A stretch of 64,000 bases of DNA from the NCBI GenBank assembly GCA_019722365.1, contig JADFUC010002227.1, positions 50,590 to 114,589 on the forward strand. The letters run 5' to 3'. The position numbers and the translations under genes are program-made. The stretch's first letter is position 1. Every line of letters begins with the position of its first letter. A model generated the notes under the pieces. It was not told the origin of the DNA, did not search any database, and saw only the letters and a list, made by a program, of their open reading frames with translations. Below are positions 47,265-58,650 of the stretch, piece after piece. Origin of the DNA: Lithospermum erythrorhizon. Lineage: Eukaryota > Streptophyta > Magnoliopsida > Boraginales > Boraginaceae.

Positions 47265-48193
47265 TATTGGAAAATTATGCAACTGCTATAATAAAATCGT
47301 ATGAAATGCAGAACCAAGATTAGCAGAATAAATGTATATAATCAATTATAATAAAACATATATATTGATATATGTACGTATGAATACTATAATTGCCTGA
47401 AAGCATAGCCTCGCTTTGAATTCTTAAAAGCACCTCAAAGGAAGATGCCTCGATTAGATCAGCGCGAGGAGGCGGTTGAACTTCATTGATTGGATTTGCT
47501 AGAATCACGAGATCGGTGGACCACAAATTGAGTCGAAAAGAGCATTTCAGTGCAATATAGAGAGGGGAGGGTGGCGGTTTGGTGAGGAAAAGATGAGAAT
47601 GAAAGCACCGGGTTTCGTCTTATCTCTTTTCCTTATATAGCCCACTTCACATTTCGCCAGAATAAAACAAACTCGTTAGCTAACGAGGCAACTTGTTAAA
47701 GCGGATTGTAACTTGGCGGATCTTTAGCGAGTGAGGTAACTATGAGTTTCCACAATGAGCCTCTAGCATTGGGTGTCGATTGAGCCCATCAGAATTCAAT
47801 TGATTCGGTTTAGATCCAATTTGTATTTTACATTATCAATGTAAGAGCTCTCGATTAGGTATCCTAATTGATTTTGTCGACTCGATTTAACAATCACGAT
47901 TTAATTTCATACATGAAATAAGATTGACGATCGCTCATGCGTGACCTTTGGAGGCTCGGATAATAGTTATATAATAATATAATTGACAATTATGATTATT
48001 ATATATCGATTATGCATGGGATCTATGATACGGCATGTAAGCGATATTATCGTGAGTTCAATTTAGTAATTTACAATTACTATTTATTGAAAACTTAGTT
48101 TGATAATCACGTTTAACTAAAACTAGTAAATGAATTGTTACAACAATTCATGACGAGAATAATTATAGAAATCAATATACTCGATTTCCAACA
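47265..48193 (-). repeat. LARD-like element, 5' LTR
   Basis: Minus-strand TATA box CTATATAAGG at 47631-47640 starts a leader; the reading TGTTGGAAATCG at the 48193 end is the LTR start. The inner end (CCAATA) is worn. Confidence 0.9.
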
Positions 48194-48198
48194 ATTAT
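48194..48198. repeat. Target-site duplication ATTAT (right)
   Basis: Matches 43317-43321 exactly; the right flank of the LARD-like element. Confidence 0.9.
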
Positions 48199-48227
48199 AT
48201 CTTCCGAATTGTTCAAGTTCTTTTGGA
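48194..48227 (-). pseudogene. S2 RT sliver between two insertions
   Basis: ATTAT plus 29 bp. On the minus strand it encodes IQKELEQFGRYN, the residues directly before those resuming at 43321; the same block in S1 is MQKELEQFERYK. This proves that the LARD-like element interrupts S2. Confidence 0.85.
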
Positions 48228-48822
48228 TGGATATTACCCGTTAAGACACATTTAATGTTTAAAGAAGCGACTTAGAGACATAAGCACTTTTTGATAAGGC
48301 CATATTTGAATGGAGCGGCTCGAGTTCAAGTCCACCAGTGGGCCCCAATTAGAAGACCAGGAATGAGAATAAATGGGCTCGAACCCGTTAAGAGGCTGAA
48401 AAAAGCCATTAGTATAAATGCTTAGTACTGTCAAGACCATTAAGGGGTAATTAAAGCCATAATTGCCACAATCGTTACCGACCTCTTAGTGAGCCGATTC
48501 GATCACATCGATTCGGACTTAAAGAGCCATCCAGGCTCGAGATGCGTAACCGTCACAACAACTATAAAAGGGTAAAACTTCCTAAGAACTATAAAAGGTA
48601 AAAGCTTAGTGAAATCAAGTAAGTTCACTTTGATACTACTAAATACTATTTTCTTTCGGAAACTATACTCTACTTGATTAGATTCTGCGACGATCGTGAA
48701 TTATTTCCGTGCGGGAGGCTTCGGTCACTTTTGTTTGCGAGACACACGCTTGGAAGCGAGGCTTATAAAAGCCTGACTAAGAAAGATTCGTGATCCGGCT
48801 GTCGAAATCGGACAGGTCGTCA
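48228..48822 (+). repeat. Gypsy-1 5' LTR
   Basis: Starts near TGGATATTACCC and ends near GTCGTCAT. TATA-like ACTATAAAAGGG near 48560. Just after it, TTAGGCGAGCCCATGGAGTGGG may be the primer site (compare TTGGCGACTCCACTGGGG). Confidence 0.7.
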
Positions 48823-48925
48823 TTAGGCGAGCCCATGGAGTGGGTGACTTGTATTGAGAAAGTCACCGGGGGCCGCACTCTTATTATTATCGTGGCATTA
48901 GTTCGAAACCAACGAACAAGAAGAT

Positions 48926-51395
48926 TGTAACGACCCGCTTGGTCGGCCGCCACGAAATTGAGAATCATTATAATCTGAACACGAGTCGCCCATCTTGATG
49001 GATGACTCGGTTTAAAAACTCTGGCGATTTAGTCAAAAATTTAATTTACAACTAAAATTCTAGAAAAATAGTTTTTAAAATTTACAATCCGTGAGGGGTG
49101 ATATCTAACTTGACCAACTCCGTATATATCTGACGTATCTCGAAAAGGCGATAATCTTGAAGCGAGGCTACAAGCGAGTAAATACCGTATCCACGAATAC
49201 AAAATAATTGCCCGATAAGGCTAAAATGCGAAAATGAAATACAACAATGAAGAAGCGGTTGGCCAGTATGACAAAATGAAATTGTGAGATCACCGGCCAC
49301 CGATGCTACTTTAGCCACATGGAATATGAACTACCAAAACGACGCTTGGCTATTGCCAGCGCATCGACACAGCGCGGAAATGAAATTCCGCCCCAAGCGA
49401 ATAGAGGTATAAGGCTGCGAAGCTTAATGAAAAACTTCTTGAGGTGAAACTTAGAAAGCCATACGAAGCGAAGGCAGTCAATAGATATAGTAATATGAAT
49501 ACAATAATAACATATAAAGGGAGGCTACGCAATAAAATGGCTATCGTAAAATTTCAAAGAAGATACCGGGCGTAACGTAATAGAGATATAATACAAAGTC
49601 TCGATAAGGCCTGCCTTGTCGCGAATAAAATTCACGGAGGAGACTACGACCGACTATAGCTACAGTCATCGAACCATCGATCTCGTATCTCATGGTATAC
49701 CCGACCTCACAATGCGCGTAATAACCGATCCATTACTGCGGGGAATGGACGATCACTAATAAACAGGCTCTTTTCCCAGTAGTATAGAATGACACCAACA
49801 ATGCACACATTGAGGTCATAGATAATCACCCGCTCTTATGCAGTATAAGGCCAAAACCCAGCAGCTTATCTAGAGTATAAGGCCAAATAACGCTTATCTT
49901 GGTAGTATAAGGCCCGAGCCTCTTATCTAGAGTATAGGCCAATAAGCGTCCCAGCGTATCTTGCGAGGGAAGGGAGAGTCGCTTTAACCCCAATCATCCC
50001 GGTATGAGGGTCGCTATCTTAATGCTCGAATTAAACAAAAGTCATGTATAGCTCGATGACGCCTCCCGATGACAAGCCATGTGAGAGGCATCTGAGGAAG
50101 TCGCAAACGAATACTTAGACAAGAGAAATACCAACAATTGCAGAACACAAGAAGCATGTTGAGAGTTATTTATTCACTACCTCAAAACAAATCTTGGCAT
50201 ACAGAAATACAATCACATAATCGTATCATGGATTGCTGAATGAATACGCACATGTCATCTATGATGACATGCTTATCTTACTACAGCATGTCATTACATG
50301 ATGACATGTTTCACACAATTTAAAATGAAATGCGTAATGTAGCTTTAGTGAGATAAGTACTACTTCTCTGTACTTCCTGAAAATCCTTCTTGAGAAATCA
50401 TAATCCACGATAATTGCCGCTACGATCAACGCCTAACAAAAACTTTTTGGAAAGTACAATTGAAACCTATTACTATACCTTTGCGTTCTAGAAGATCATT
50501 TACGAATCGAAATTGGAGCGATTGTAAAATGGTCTAAAGCTTGACGAATAAGACAACGAAATAACGACCCGTCGGACAGACTGATCGCCCCCCACCAAGT
50601 TTTTCCACACTTATGGCTTTAGCATTTCAAATCAACTTATAAGTCATCCTATTTAACCACCAGAGTCCATAATTATGACATACTCAATGTCTCAATTACT
50701 ACTAAACACCAATCAAACCTGAGGCTGCTCCTACAGTGATTATAAATCCTGATTAACCTTAGGCAACTCTGATAAAGGTCCCCAATTAACCCTGCACATT
50801 TAAAAGTCTTATAAAAATCAAACATAAAAAGTCAACCAACCTAGGAAAAGTCAACTATACTTATAGACAGCCTCCAATAAACATCTTAACTCGCTGAATT
50901 AACTACTTATATTCATGCATACTACCCATGTAAACTTAAGAAACACAATTAAATTCAATTTAGCAAAGTCAACTAAAACTTCGACTATGCCAGAAACCAT
51001 GAAATATCCCAGATTTGAACTTTCTTTTACCTTAATTTAAAGAAGATGATGAGGGAAGATATTCGATAGCGATCTTTGAGTTTGAGCAACAATCGAAGAG
51101 AAATGGAAGAAAATTTCAAAGGGAGGAAGGGGATGCAAACCAGCTACCGAAGAAGAAGGGAGAAGATTGCTTTGTTTTTTGTCTTGAGTGGATGAAATAG
51201 GAAGAGCAGCCCCCAAGTTTAGAGAATCACTGGCGGGAGTTTGTGCCCAGCTAAGCAGTCGAGTTGACAACAAATTAACGATAGAACTTATTTCAAATTA
51301 TCCCAAACTCACTACTACTAAATCATAAATGTAATTCGGCTCAAATAAATTACCCAATTAATATTTTATCGAAGTGCTTAGGACGGGTTATTACA
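48926..51395 (-). mobile_element. Solo-LTR-like element B (2.47 kb), same family as A
   Basis: Ends: TGTAACGACCCG (48926) and CGGGTTATTACA (51395), so read on the minus strand it runs TGTAATAACCCG...CGGGTCGTTACA, like element A. Flanks carry AAGAT on the left (48921-48925) and AAGAT one base beyond the right end (51397-51401). The host gypsy frame reads across once it is removed. No coding capacity. GTTGACTT words and a mid-element tandem repeat mirror element A. Confidence 0.75.
49835..49960. repeat. Short tandem repeat inside element B
   Basis: CTTATCTAGAGTATAAGGCC-type units recur about three to four times at roughly 30-40-bp spacing, in the position where element A has its 72-bp repeat. 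Confidence 0.6.
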
Positions 51396-53067
51396 AAAGA
51401 TGAGTCGCGTTGGAGGGTGATGGGCGGATTCATGGAGATGAGCATGATCCCTGACCCTAGAATGCGTTGTCAGCTAGTCCGGGAGAGGGCCAATTTGTCA
51501 CGGTGGAGGCCGCTTTAAAAGGCGTATCTTGAGAGGAACCCCAACCTTGGCCCAGGAAATTGATATGTCATTTAAGGCGAGCGAATGAGAACTTTGGGGC
51601 GCAGGCTTAAGCCAAGCGTGACATATATGCGGTAACCACAGGCATCTTCAGGGTTCCCGTTATCTTTTTCAAAAGATTTCGAGAGGATTGGATGCCAGCA
51701 TGAAGGCGCGTTGAGTGTCGCGGTTCACTTACCATTTGTATGTTGATGCGTCTTCTGAGCTCTTGAGTAAGAAGAAAGAAATTTCTCGGAAGAAAGGGAG
51801 GAGGCTATTCGGGGAAAGGTAAGGAAACTGCTGAGGGCAAGCCGTACAGAACTATTATTCCCAGCGTGGTTTCGAATGTGGTATTGGTGCCAAAACCAGT
51901 AGGACACAGCCCGGATATTACCCGCAGCTTATTGCTTCAATGAGGCTTCTCCCGAGTGTTATCTGTGCGGCGTTGATGGTGGACTCAGTCTTCAGGTACC
52001 GGAGTGGTAGATTTCTAGATGCACTTCGAGGTATCTCCAGGATATTCGTAGGCGGAAGATGTGGAAGCTGACTTGTCACAGATATGGTATACATTCCTTT
52101 AAAGGTTATGGCTTTTGGGTTAAAGGGCCACCCAGAACCCAACATCGGAGGATGGTCAGGTGTTCTCATGGCGTTGGAAGAAACATGGAATCTGCATTAT
52201 GCGTGTCTTGTCCAGTCGGAAAGGCTTGAGGGAGGTTTTGAGAACTTCTGAAGGTACAATTTCACGACTTAATTCGGATAAATGTGTCTTTGAGTGTGAC
52301 GTCAAAAGAAAATTCCTTGCACATATGATAAAGGCGAAGATCAAAGCCTAATGTCCAGGCAGGAATAGCGGCGGTCGGGCCGTACAAAGGCCGGACCACG
52401 AAGAATACAACGGTTGAGGGAGGATGTGACCTAACCCAGGTTCGTATCAGGGCGGGCGGCCAAAGCACACCCTTTTCGAAGCGTCGAAGGGGCGAGACAG
52501 TGGAGCCAGTCTGCGAACAATCACTTATCACTTGAAAGGGCCGAATAAGAATGAGAAAAACTTGAAGTATAAGGCGAGAGAACTTCATGGCGTAATATGA
52601 GATCGTCTGAGACCCTTGGTTTCCTTACGCTCGGGCCGCGGTAGGGAATGGATAGACTTATAGGCCTCCCGGCGAGGAGGCGGGAGCACCGGCCATATCG
52701 GCCCAGAGGATGGGGCAGAGACTTATAGGACTCGAGGATCCTGTCTGAGTTTTGCCTCGGAGAAGAGGGACATTTCCGAGGATGTGCCATCAGTAGGAGA
52801 GAAGGCTTAAATCGTTGCGAGAGAGAAGATGGAAGGAATTTTTGGAAGAGATTTTGATGATGAAGTGAAGTGAATTTGTGGGATATGTCCTGAATTTATA
52901 GAGCATCGGGGTTGTTCAGATTCAAAACTAGATGATTATGAAGAGAGGAGATTAGAAAGTTGTGCGTCGTGATGATGAAGATGAAGCGGCGGTGGCTGCT
53001 GGGGCAGAAAGCGTTCACGACAACTGGAGACACGGTTAAGGCACTATTTGGTAAGGAAAAAGTGAGA
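51396..53067 (+). pseudogene. Gypsy-1 pol remnant: reverse transcriptase
   Basis: Across frames: SNVVLVPKP (about 51875), LVDSVFRYRSGRFLDALRGIS (51970-52035, palm start), VTDMVYIPLKVMAFGLKGHPE (52075-52140), then LREVLRTSEG and SRLNSDKCVFECDVKRKFLAHMI (52226-52330). These are the successive RT blocks of plant Ty3/gypsy elements. The YVDD box region (about 52170-52200) is broken by a shift. Text after 52350 fades; 52600-53067 shows no clear domain. The upstream part (51397-51650) is hydrophilic and unassigned. Confidence 0.75.
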
Positions 53068-53720
53068 TGGGGATTATCCAAAGGCATTAATCTTGAAGAG
53101 ACCCAATGATACAGGAACCGACCACATGCCAAGAAATGGGCGGGTGCAAGGGAGCATATGATAAACGATATTTGAATGGGCTTGATTCAAGTTCCGAGAG
53201 TCCGCGAGGTGGGCCCAATTAAGAAGACCCAGAGATGAGAAGCTGCATAAATGGGCTCGAACCCATTAAGAGGCTCGAAGGATAAAGCTTGGTAAGAAAG
53301 GCTTGATAAGCCGGGCGATAGAAAGATGGCCAGTTGGTATAAATGCTTGGCTGCGCCCCAGACCATTAAGGGGTAGTTACGGCGTAGTGCTAGTCATTAC
53401 CGACCTCTTGTGGTAGATTTGATGCGTCGAATTGAGACTTAAAGAGCCATAAAGGGCCGATGCGTAACCGTCACAACAAGCCCCATAAAGTGGCGGCGGG
53501 GAGCCCGAATCAAGTAAGTTCAACTTTGATACCTAAATACTATTTCTTTAGGAAACCATACTCTCTTGTCCAGATTCTTAGAGAAGCTTGATCGTCGGGA
53601 GAGTTTGGGCCGAACAGCCGGCCGCATTTCTGTGCCTTGGCTTGGACGAGAAAGTATCAAAGCGCGGCTTGGAAGATGCAGGATCCGGCCGGTATCGAAA
53701 TTGGACTAGATAAATGACTA
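53068..53720 (+). repeat. Gypsy-1 3' LTR
   Basis: Aligns best with 48228-48822. Starts near TGGGGATTATCC and abuts the next gypsy LTR within about 15 bp. Confidence 0.7.
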
Positions 53721-53734
53721 TGTAGACAAACGCT

Positions 53735-54335
53735 ATTGATAGAAGTGCAGTAGTAAATACCTCTCGATGGATACCAATCCACAGATTGAATGGGCGGTTT
53801 GGAGGAAGTCGCTTTCGATTAGGCTCCCAGAAAATTATGGATGAAGAGGCAGTAAATGGGCTTGATCTAGATGAGGCTATCGAATGATGAGGCTTCGCTT
53901 GAAGACGGCTTGATGGCACGCTCGGAAAGAAATGGAGAGGAGCCGTTAGTCTCGTTGGCTTGATTGACACCGTTAAAGGTGATAATTAAAGGTCATACTT
54001 ACATTAATTTACGACCCACTTGTGAAGTACATGCAAATCATTAAATCCCAGGACTTAAAAGGAGCCATCGAGGCTCGACAAAATGCTTAGTTCAGCTGAC
54101 TATAAGGGAGTAAGCCTTGAGGGCAAATCAAGTAAGTTCACTTTGATACCCAGTACTCTATCTTTTTCATAAACTAAACTCTTTTGATCAGTTCTTGATT
54201 TGATCGTGGTGTTTCGGCCCGGCGGCAGTCATGTTTTGCGAGGAAAACACACTTGGAGCATGGCATATCAAAGCGCCAAATTGGAGGATTTGTGATAAGA
54301 GCTCACTACGAATCCAGGACCAGTCGTCATTAGCG
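53735..54335 (+). repeat. Gypsy-2 5' LTR
   Basis: Ends near CAGTCGTCAT. Pairs with 58064-58650. The start is approximate. Confidence 0.6.
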
Positions 54336-56195
54336 GTATGATGGAAGCTTTGCATTTAGAAATTCACCGCTAGCACCCAATCATTAGCAGCTATGACCAT
54401 TGTCGCGGAAGCAAATGAGCATAACCATAGTAATCCTGAGGATCGATGGACTCAATCTCACAGACGTCTGCTTGCTTGATCATGCGAGAGCGAAGTCTAG
54501 AATATGCGTCGAGCAGTCAACTTATGAGGCCCGAGGTGGAACCGTACAGGTGGGAGGCTTCGCGACCACGGAGGCTTGGGGAATAATAGATGGGATGGCC
54601 GGGGAACCATCATTAGCCAGTGTGATGCGGCTCAGGGGCGGATCCTTGATTGAGGAAGGAGAATCCCACGTGGAATGATTGTACTTCCGAGAGGAGGGAA
54701 GAAATTACGCCCATATTCCCTGGTGTGAAATGATGGGCGGCAGCGGGGCATCAGAGTCATCGTAGAGGCCGAGAGGATGCTCATTGTACGGCCCCCCCAG
54801 CAGAGCGATTCTACGCTTGTCCTACCGAGGAATAGGAAGTGCACCATGCGTGAAAGTTGTTGGGCGAGACCAGCAAGGAGGACAAGCAGCAGAGTTGGAA
54901 GGGTAGCTCGTTTTTCGCGGAGATAAGGGGTGCAATCGTACTTCAGCGGGGTTGGAGAACCCGCTGAGTTGATGGGAAAGTGGATCAGGAGGAACACGTT
55001 CGCGAAATTATAGTCCCAGGATGTACTTTCGTGACCCGGACGGCCGAGTGTATTGCGGGGCCGTTCCGTGCCAGGTCCAGGACCGCGTTGAAGTGGATTC
55101 GGCTTTGTTTCTAGGGTCTGTCCTTTCATGTGAGCTTAAGAACCGGTTCACAGGACTTATGTGGGAAGAAGTCAAATGAATAAGGATGAAACATTTCGCT
55201 CATGACTATTAGACAAAAAGGAGAATAGATAGGTACTCGCTTCCCGAGGCAGAGTTTCCAATAGGACTTGACTTGATCTTGAGGCCGAATCGAATGATAG
55301 GCTGTGATTGCACTAAAACCGTGGAGGGTTTGCGAATGTCTGAAGTTCAAAGAATGGCTCCTCTCCGAGATGGCCATGTCACGTGGAGTCAAGCAGATAG
55401 ACTCTGAGTATATCCGTATCGAGGGAGGCGGGGAAAAATTTGAGAAGAGCCCAGGAAAAGACGATAGAAGAAGCTCATTCGGTGAGGCCGGTTGCGAGAC
55501 GGCATTGAGGAGACTGGGGGAGTGTGAGCAGGCGATTTGATAGAGACATATCGAGGAATGGCCAAGGACGGACCTCTATAGCAAGGGAGGGTGGACCTCA
55601 CAAGATAACCCGGGAAGGTGAAACGTCGTCTACGGGAGGCGAGCGGGAGGGACTCGGGGATCGCTTGAGATGGGCTACCTTGGCTTAGTCGTATATCACG
55701 GTAACCGCTTGAGGCACACCAGAGTTCAGCATGTCCTTACTCACAGGAAGGATTTTGAGGGATAGAATGCCAGCATGAAGACCACAAAATTAATCGCCCC
55801 ATTGATAACCCGACAGTGTATGGATAGGCTCTTATTCTTAATGGAGATTAAATGCAAAACCCTTGGTGTCATCTTATGTGACGAGTTGGCGAGCAGCGAG
55901 GGTTGCTGGCTCAACCGATCTATTGGAAGAGAGAGGAGGGCGGCCGCCCGACCAAAATGTACGATCTGAGACAGGTAGTTCTTCCTTCACAATGAAGGTC
56001 TGGGGCCGGCCAGTCACAGTAGGAAACACAGTCGTCGAGGGCACGTCGGCGTCCGTGCATAGAGCTTGGGAAGGCGAAATCTCAGTGGGAAGGACCGTAT
56101 CTTGTCAAGATGATTGTAGGGCCGATCGCGTATAATCTGGAAACCAGGCGCCAATCTTTCTTGATGCATGGAGCGTAAATCGAGGAAATATTACT
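54336..56195 (+). pseudogene. Gypsy-2 pol remnant: RNase H start and integrase C-terminus
   Basis: 54680-54770 reads VREE then PIFPGVKMMGGA-like text in shifting frames, resembling the VREEg..PIYYVSK.M.GAE start of gypsy RNase H. 54790-55700 is coding-like but unassigned. At 56072-56150 one frame gives ELGKAKSQWEGPYLVKMI and then GPIAYNLET, the W-E-G-P-Y block that ends gypsy integrases. The plant-typical tail (SSPLVYFLC, about 56200) follows. Integrase catalytic residues are not recovered. Confidence 0.65.
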
Positions 56196-58063
56196 TGTAA
56201 GCTCACCTCTTGTATATTTCCTTTGCTAATTTTTTGAATGAAAATTGATTTGGTCGAGAGAAAGCGGTCTCGAGGATTGAGGGTCTATGAAGAGATAAAG
56301 TGTCGTTCGAGGCACAGGCGCCCGCTGAGAGACGGCGGACAAGGCGATTGACATAGACATCTAAAATGTTTGAGTGCGTCCTACCCTTGAATTTGATCGA
56401 AAGGACCAAATCCCGTGCATTAGACAAGGAGGATGTTACGGTAAGGAAGTTAACCCGTGTCGCAATCCGCTTCGCTGACAAAAAGGTCCGTCAGCGCCGG
56501 AGAGAGGAGGTCACGAGTGAGGAATAAATAGGGATCTGTGACTCTTTAAGGTAGGATCCCCCAGCCATAGAGGAGGCTGAGATCGGGTGACTTGGGAGTC
56601 GGAGGTGAGCACTTGGCGAAGATGGAGTGTAGAGGTGCCAAACATGGATCGATAGAACCGAAGACCACAGCCAGTAAAGAGTGGATCCTCACTGCATATC
56701 TGGTCGGGAGGTGAGCCGTAGCCAAGATGGAGGTGCGAATGCCAAATTGACATGGATAATTGCGACCCACAATCATAATGGTGAGATCCTCTCGCCATGA
56801 CCCAGTGCAGGAGGTGAGCCGCAACCCCGAGGGGAGGTGTAATTACGGGCATCAAGCGAGCCATGAAGTGAAATGATAAGCAAACACAAAAAAAAGCGAG
56901 GAAAGGCCCAGGATATATTAATAGAATCCAGGGGGGGAGGGAGAGTATAAGTGCATAAAGAGAAGAAAAACCCCGCACTTTAATTACTGAAAGGATCACT
57001 GCAGGGGAATGGTATTATCCATTTACGCCCAGAGGGAACCGGCGCATACTTCTCCTTTAAGCATGGAATTTGGGCTCGGTCGCTGGCGATTTAACAATCC
57101 CTACGGCCAGCTGACCGGTAGCCAATGCATGCTTGCGAGATTAAGCCTTGGCGGAGGCCACCATTCTCCCAAACGGCTTGATAGAAAGCGGCTTAGTTAG
57201 CGGCCTCCGCTTTTAGCCTCGACCCTCACCAAATCTCACAGTCGCTTGAGGCAGATCCGAGATAGTTCTTGACTTGAGTGCGAACTTCCATCCCAATTCG
57301 GCCTCAGGGGCTTACTTTCGAGGCAGCTCCCGGGTAAGTGCCTCTTGCGAGCATGATGCCCGGGACAGGCGGGGGTGACCATCTCCAAGTTTTCGAGACG
57401 CAGAGGCCGCCTGAAAGGAAAAGACAACGAGGGAGTCAGAAATTAGAGGTAGACCCTAAAAAGGGGAAAGGAGACAAAAGCCCATAGATGAAAGGTTACG
57501 TGTATCAGCAATGTGGCTCGTGAAAAGATGGGGCCAAGGGGCCAGGATTCGCCATCCTCTGTAGAGACCCTCGTCGAGGTAGGGTATGAGTCGTAAATGC
57601 AGCGTCGCATCGGGAAGGTTTGGGGATAAAGCCAGGTTGATGGCACAAAGTAGAGGCGTGGGCAGACTGGTGAAGAAGGAAAGGCAGGCGTGACCCCCCC
57701 ATGGATTCGATCTCTTGGGGAAAGGATAACCTCTTAGAATACGTTTGATATGGGCCATGAGTGGTAAAGTACAAGGAAGATGAGAGTCGAGAATTTGCGA
57801 GGAAAAGAATGAAAATCTATGGAAATTCCACTTGTATTTGCGCAAGCGTTAAAGTCTTCGAATTCAAAACCGGGTGATAATAGAGAGAGAGAGAGATGGC
57901 GCCTAAAAAGTCCCACATCTGATGATAGCGAAGATATGAAGCAGCGTGGCCTTGGGAGAAATGGCAGCCTACGGCAGCGTAAGAGAATTAAAAGCATTGT
58001 TTATTTATGAAGAGGTGAAGAGCCCCCCCCTCTCCCGTATTCGGGGATCCGACCGGCCGAAAA
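56196..58063. other. Gypsy-2 3' untranslated region
   Basis: 1.87 kb between integrase and the 3' LTR, mixed composition, without a conserved frame on either strand. Tat-type gypsy elements often have a long non-coding stretch here. The minus-strand ORFs at 56511-56999 and 57456-57845 lack family resemblance. Confidence 0.45.
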
Positions 58064-58650
58064 TGGATGGAGTGCAGGGGAGCTATGATAATCCCGTAAT
58101 TGAATGGGTCGGTTTAGGAGTGAATTACGTCGGTTAGAACCACGAGGAACTTATGGGCGAGGAACACGAGTAAATGGGCTTGAACCCGATAAAGAGGCTA
58201 GAATGAAGAGGCCATGAAGACGGCTTGATAAGCCGGCTCGGAAAGAAATGAAAGGCAGATTAGTCACGATACTTGACTTGATTAAACACCGTTAAGGGGA
58301 GTAATTAGGCTATCATTTACCTAATCATTCATGACCCATAATGAGCCATCCAAATCAACTCATCGAGACTCAAAGGAGCCATTGAGGCTGCTCAAAATAT
58401 GAATTTCAGCCAATATAAAGGAGGTAAACGAGGCCCGAATCTAGTAATTTCACTTTGATACCCAAAATACTCTCTTTTAGAGACTAAAATTTTTTATCCG
58501 TTCTTGACTTGACCAAATGGGAGTGTTTCCGGCGAAGTGACGGTCCTTATTTTGTAGGAAGAACTGGCAGGAGCGAGGCGTATGAAACAACTTGGAGGAT
58601 TTGTGATCCGACTCACTGCGAATCCGGACGGATCGTGATCACGATATTGA
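58064..58650 (+). repeat. Gypsy-2 3' LTR
   Basis: Contains TATA-like CAATATAAAGG (about 58410) and the GGAGGATTTGTGATCC block. The right border is set by the return of S2 protein text on the minus strand. Confidence 0.65.

Larger units (their letters stand above)
43322..48193 (-). mobile_element. Non-autonomous (LARD-like) LTR retrotransposon inside S2
   Basis: 4,872 bp with 972- and 929-bp LTRs ending TGTTGGA...TCCAACA and a perfect ATTAT duplication. Orientation is minus: TATA boxes (CTATATAAGG) and an A/C-rich leader read that way in both LTRs, and a tRNA-Met-like primer site adjoins the 48193-side LTR. The ~3-kb interior has no gag, pol or zinc knuckle and is very AT-rich apart from two GC-richer islands (45530-45660, 46510-46700). 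It must depend on enzymes from another copia-type element. Confidence 0.85.
48228..53720 (+). mobile_element. Ty3/gypsy element Gypsy-1, internally deleted
   Basis: LTR pair 48228-48822 and 53068-53720 (shared AAATGGGCTCGAACCC, AGACCATTAAGGGGTA, GATGCGTAACCGTCACAACAA, ATCAAGTAAGTTC). The interior is only about 1.8 kb once element B (48926-51395) is removed and keeps mainly RT; gag, protease and integrase are missing. Inserted in S2 at about 48228. Confidence 0.75.
53735..58650 (+). mobile_element. Ty3/gypsy element Gypsy-2, decayed
   Basis: LTR pair 53735-54335 and 58064-58650 (shared GGAAAGAAATG, CTTGATTA/ACACCGTTAA, TTCACTTTGATACCCA, AACTTGGAGGATTTGTGAT-type words). The interior keeps an RNase H start and the integrase C-terminus, but no clear gag or RT. 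Same orientation and related LTRs as Gypsy-1. Long minus-strand ORFs (up to 165 codons at 54632-55129) are not supported. Confidence 0.7.

Noticed and set aside
54632..55129. 165-codon minus-strand ORF with ATG
   Set aside because: Lies opposite the Gypsy-2 interior. Plus-strand frames show RNase H-like text at its start region, and the minus-strand protein has no recognisable domain.
56511..57845. Long minus-strand ORFs (129-162 codons)
   Set aside because: No family resemblance; located in the gypsy 3' non-coding stretch; Ser/Leu/Pro-rich as expected for antisense of purine-rich DNA.
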